Positions 60,997-64,000 of a DNA stretch of 64,000 nt are shown here, piece after piece (position 1 is the first letter of the stretch; each line of letters opens with the position of its first letter). Source of the stretch: Cricetomys ansorgei (Eukaryota > Chordata > Mammalia > Rodentia > Nesomyidae); NCBI GenBank assembly GCA_026225945.1, contig JAMJFZ010000818.1:5393501-5457500 (forward strand), given 5' to 3'. The position numbers were made by a program, and so were the translations under genes. The notes under the pieces were generated by a model that ran no database searches, was not told the DNA's origin, and saw only the letters and a program-made list of their open reading frames with translations.

Positions 60997-61845
60997 CATT
61001 GTGCCTTTATTATTTTCTGATGAATTCAAGTGCTCAAGTTAGTTGTAGGACTAATATTTCATGAACATTTATTTTTCTGAGGTTGCATCCCATCCTCAAT
61101 AAGACACTGTCTCATTGGCATTCTAGAACAGTCACTTGTACCCTTACAATAATCAGATCTTCAGAAGTCAGTAGGAGGCTCTGAGAGTGAGACTTGGCAG
61201 TTTGGATTTGGGGTGGTGGGTAAGATCTACTACTCTCTGTTGTTATTTAGCCTAAGATAATCTAGTATCAGGAGTGGGCAGATAGGCAGCCCTTGGAATT
61301 GAGTGGGATACCCAGTAGAACTTCTGTACACTCCAAAGTCAACTAATAATATTGCCATTCACTTGTTTAACCGTACACAACGATTTGAAGACATGAGTCA
61401 GACTAGCTTGCAGTGTTGAGGGTACTGTCTACACCGCCATCTGGCTAGATGCTGGCATTTAATGAATGCCCTCCAAACTTGATGAATAAATGATCAAACT
61501 TCCCAGCCTACACTCCGGACCACACACTGTTTCTAAGATTAGCCGAATGAAGGATTGCCTTCCTTCATCTCAACCAGCAGAATCAATACACATGGTTTCA
61601 TTCGTGGCCAAATCCTGCCTTATCTGCCCTGCCAGCTAAGAGAACAGAATGGATGAGCTGGGCCATGAGGTCACAATCTAACTTCTGAGGGAGATGAAGA
61701 AAGCCTGTAGGGCATGTGACTTCCGTGACAAAGGTACACTCGACATAAGGATGAGAGAAACTTAGACTTTCCTTAACCATAATAAGGCGTACTCAAAGTG
61801 GATTTCAAGTTTGTGGAGCCCATGCTTAGCCAGCTGCGAGCCCTA
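60997..61845. other. Unassigned sequence
   Basis: About 850 bp without a nameable repeat. 61010-61080 is AT-rich. Confidence 0.35.
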
Positions 61846-61847
61846 GG

Positions 61848-61995
61848 CCTGTGTAAAAAGCAGATGTCACACACCTGTGTCTCAGAACTATGGAGGTAGA
61901 GGCAGGAGGGTCAGGAGTTCAAGGTCATCTTGCATTACACACTGAGCTTGAAAACCAGCTTGGGCAACACGAGGCTTTCTCTCAAAAGTAGGGGG
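61848..61995 (+). mobile_element. B4 SINE, right part
   Basis: 'gtgtctcagaactatggagg', 'tagaggcaggagggtcagga', 'gttcaaggtcatcttgcatt', 'gcttgggcaacacgaggctt'. Confidence 0.85.
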
Positions 61996-62000
61996 GAGGG

Positions 62001-62215
62001 GCATTGGCAAGACGGCTTAGCGGTTAAGAGCACATGGCGATCTTGCAGAAGACTGGAGTTCAGTTCCCAGAACCCACATTGGGTAGCTCACAACTGCCTG
62101 TAATCCCAGCTCAGTTAGGTCCGATGTTCTCTTCTAACCTCCCAGATCCTGAATGCATGTGAGGATGCGCTGTCTCTCTCTCTCTGTCTCTACTAAATAT
62201 TTTTTAAAGATATTA
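62001..62215 (+). mobile_element. B3A (B2-superfamily SINE)
   Basis: 'ggcattggcaagacggctta', 'gcggttaagagcacatggcg', 'agttcagttcccagaaccca', 'gtagctcacaactgcctgta' and a (TC)n tract at 62170-62190 before the 'ttttttaaag' tail. Confidence 0.92.
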
Positions 62216-62394
62216 TCTTTCTCATCTCTAGCAAGCACCCTGAAACTGTCACAGGGTTCACTGGTAACGGCTGATGACAACCTTGTATATCCAGCAATGA
62301 CTTTCCTTTAAAGACTTGCCTCCACTTGCCACTCTGGGCCGTCAGTCTCATTTTCGTTTTAATTAACACATAGTAATTGTTACAAGGGTATGGA

Positions 62395-62565
62395 GGGCTT
62401 GCAATTCCAATACGCACGTGCATGCCGCAGTGTGCTTGTACAGATCGGAAGACAGCTTGCAGGAGCTGCTTCTGTCCCTCCACCGTGAGAGCCCCAGAGA
62501 TCAGACTCGGGTTGTAAACCTTGGTGGCAAGTGCTGTTACCCACTGATCCATACTGCCAGCCTCT
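62395..62565 (-). mobile_element. B3 (B2-superfamily SINE)
   Basis: 'cacgtgcatgccgcagtgtg', 'cagcttgcaggagctgcttc', 'gagatcagactcgggttgta', and reversed head 'gttacccactgatccatact' then 'gccagcct'. Confidence 0.8.
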
Positions 62566-62611
62566 TGATTCTCTCTCTATTTTTTTAAGGCAGAGTCTTG
62601 TGCTTCACAGG

Positions 62612-62977
62612 TGTGATGTTCATGCTGACCGCCAACTTGACAGGATCTAGACTCACCAAGGAGACAACAACCTCTGGGCAGGCCTGTGATGGCTTATCTA
62701 GAAGACACAGCTTACTGTGGGAGGTGAGGGGTGGGCACTACCCTAGGGGCTGGAGTTCGGAACTGAATGAAAAGGGACAACTGAGCTGAGCGCCAGCACT
62801 GCCTCTGTTTCCTGACTGGATGCAGTGTGAGCTGCAGCCTCCAGCTCCTGCCGCCATGTCATCCCTGCCATGGGTATTGTACCCCTGAACTGTGAGTCCA
62901 AATAAGTCTTTCCTTCCTTAAGCTACTGCTGTCATTGTGTTCCATCATCAGAACAACAAGAAAAGCGAATAATATAC
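62612..62977 (+). mobile_element. MT-type ERVL-MaLR LTR
   Basis: TGTGATGTTC start, 'cgccaacttgacaggatcta', 'caacctctgggcaggcctgt', 'aactgagctgagcgccagca', 'ctgaactgtgagtccaaata' and 'aacaacaagaaaagcgaata'. Nearly complete. Confidence 0.9.
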
Positions 62978-62979
62978 CA

Positions 62980-63105
62980 GGCCTTCTTAAACTTGATTCG
63001 TGACTGATAATGACCTTGAACTCTTGATCCTCCTGCCTCCACCTCCCGAGTGATTTGGATATAGGCATGAACCTCCAGGCCAGGCTTGAGACCAGCTTTT
63101 TGCAG
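62980..63105 (-). mobile_element. B4 SINE, right part
   Basis: 'tgaccttgaactcttgatcc', 'tcctgcctccacctcccgag' and 'ggcatgaacctccaggccag'. It directly abuts the LTR. Confidence 0.8.
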
Positions 63106-64000
63106 TTCCATACACGAGGGAGAACACAGACGCCTGTCTTCATGTACCTGGCTTATTCAGCTTATCACAGGGCTGCCTTCGTGTCTGCCCATTTGTTGTG
63201 AATGACAGTTCTTCATTCTCTCTTGGGTGATTAGCTTCTCATGTTTCCGTGGAATATTTGCCACAAATATGTTCAGCACTCCCAAGCAAAACAATAGTGG
63301 CCCTCACTCTGATACCTGGTCCCTCTTCCTCGGGAGGGCCTGGGAACCAGCAGACACATCTGGCCTCTGACTTGGGCATCACTGAAGATGTCCAGTTGAA
63401 AACAGTCCTCGAATCCCAGGCAGCCCCCCCTTCCTTCTTGGTTCACCCCCATTCACTTTCCGTCAAGTCTGCTTGCAATCTCTCAATGCGCCAGCAGTAT
63501 TCAATAGTGTAAAACACTCCAAACACAGTTTTTTCTATCAGCAAAACATTTTTTTCTTATTTGTCAAAATCTGTCACGGATATGAGAATATACTACTATA
63601 TTTATAGATCGAATTCTCTAATAACAACACTTTAAATCTTATTTTTATTCTTTGGGGGGTGTCTGGAGCTATTTAGCCATTTAGCTTCGGCGTCCAGTTC
63701 CCTTCCAAGGACCATTTGTCCTGGGTTCAACCTCATTTCCACCGACGAGGCAGGTTTACTGGGGGGCTGTATAGAACCACTGACAGGCTTTCCCATGAAT
63801 CACAAGCACCAAGCCGCCCTGTGCCAGCAACTCTTACTACTGAGCAAGGCTCTTTCCAAAAAGCAGCTTCTGCGTGACACTTGGATGGCTGAGAAGATAT
63901 CGCATGGAAGATACCACTGACCCCAATTACTACTCTCTTAGGGCTCTATTTACAAAATACAGACCCACAGACTGGAACAGCAACGTGGAAAACACATCAC
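63106..64000. other. Unassigned sequence
   Basis: 63160-63250 ('tatcacagggctgccttcgt', 'gtctgcccatttgttgtgaa') faintly resembles reversed L1 but is too worn to call. The rest to the window end shows no repeat or gene. Confidence 0.35.

Overview
The window is about 64 kb of nuclear DNA from a muroid (mouse-like) rodent. The evidence is the repeat content: many B2-superfamily SINEs (B3/B3A type), RSINE1/B4 SINEs, a few B1 SINEs, MT/ORR1-type ERVL-MaLR LTRs, long (CA)n tracts and CpG depletion. The three readable B1 copies share a variant ('gttgtaactctgg' on the antisense side) that differs from the common Mus form as I remember it, so I do not assign a species. There are no bacterial features: no operons, ribosome binding sites or CRISPR.

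I find no protein-coding gene, exon, rRNA gene or functional tRNA gene that I can support. The long open frames (up to 248 codons) lie in microsatellites, SINEs or unrecognised sequence and show no domain. The window is best read as intergenic or intronic DNA.

Layout. 1-6 kb: MaLR LTRs, RSINE1 and a large tetranucleotide tract (4.5-5.0 kb). 6-13 kb: a CA-rich block, SINEs, a solo LTR inside an RSINE1, and a 123-bp tandem duplication. 13-24 kb: the densest transposon stack, including an old L1 split by an RSINE1 and an LTR, a B1 inside a B4, and a B3A inside an RSINE1. 24-35 kb: sparser, with two related ERV LTR-like segments and a 26-bp minisatellite. 35-45 kb: a MIR, an ID-derived 52-bp tandem array on the minus strand, MaLR and ERV LTRs, and a CpG-rich patch. 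45-55 kb: mostly unique sequence, a second 52-bp array of the same monomer in opposite orientation, a hAT MITE, an old L1 fragment and the best non-repeat regulatory candidates. 55-64 kb: MaLR and ERV LTRs, SINEs and unique sequence.

Four copies of one solo LTR family (about 310-330 bp, TGT...ACA, AATAAA) are present. One has a perfect 6-bp target duplication, consistent with a class II (ERVK-type) endogenous retrovirus. I saw no internal retroviral genes. Repeat names come from remembered consensus sequences, not from a RepeatMasker run; boundaries are good to about 10-30 bp unless target duplications fix them. I found no clear new biological system. The most unusual items are the paired 52-bp arrays, an isolated CpG/NRF1-type palindrome at 54.73 kb and a perfect-arm hairpin at 55.13-55.20 kb.
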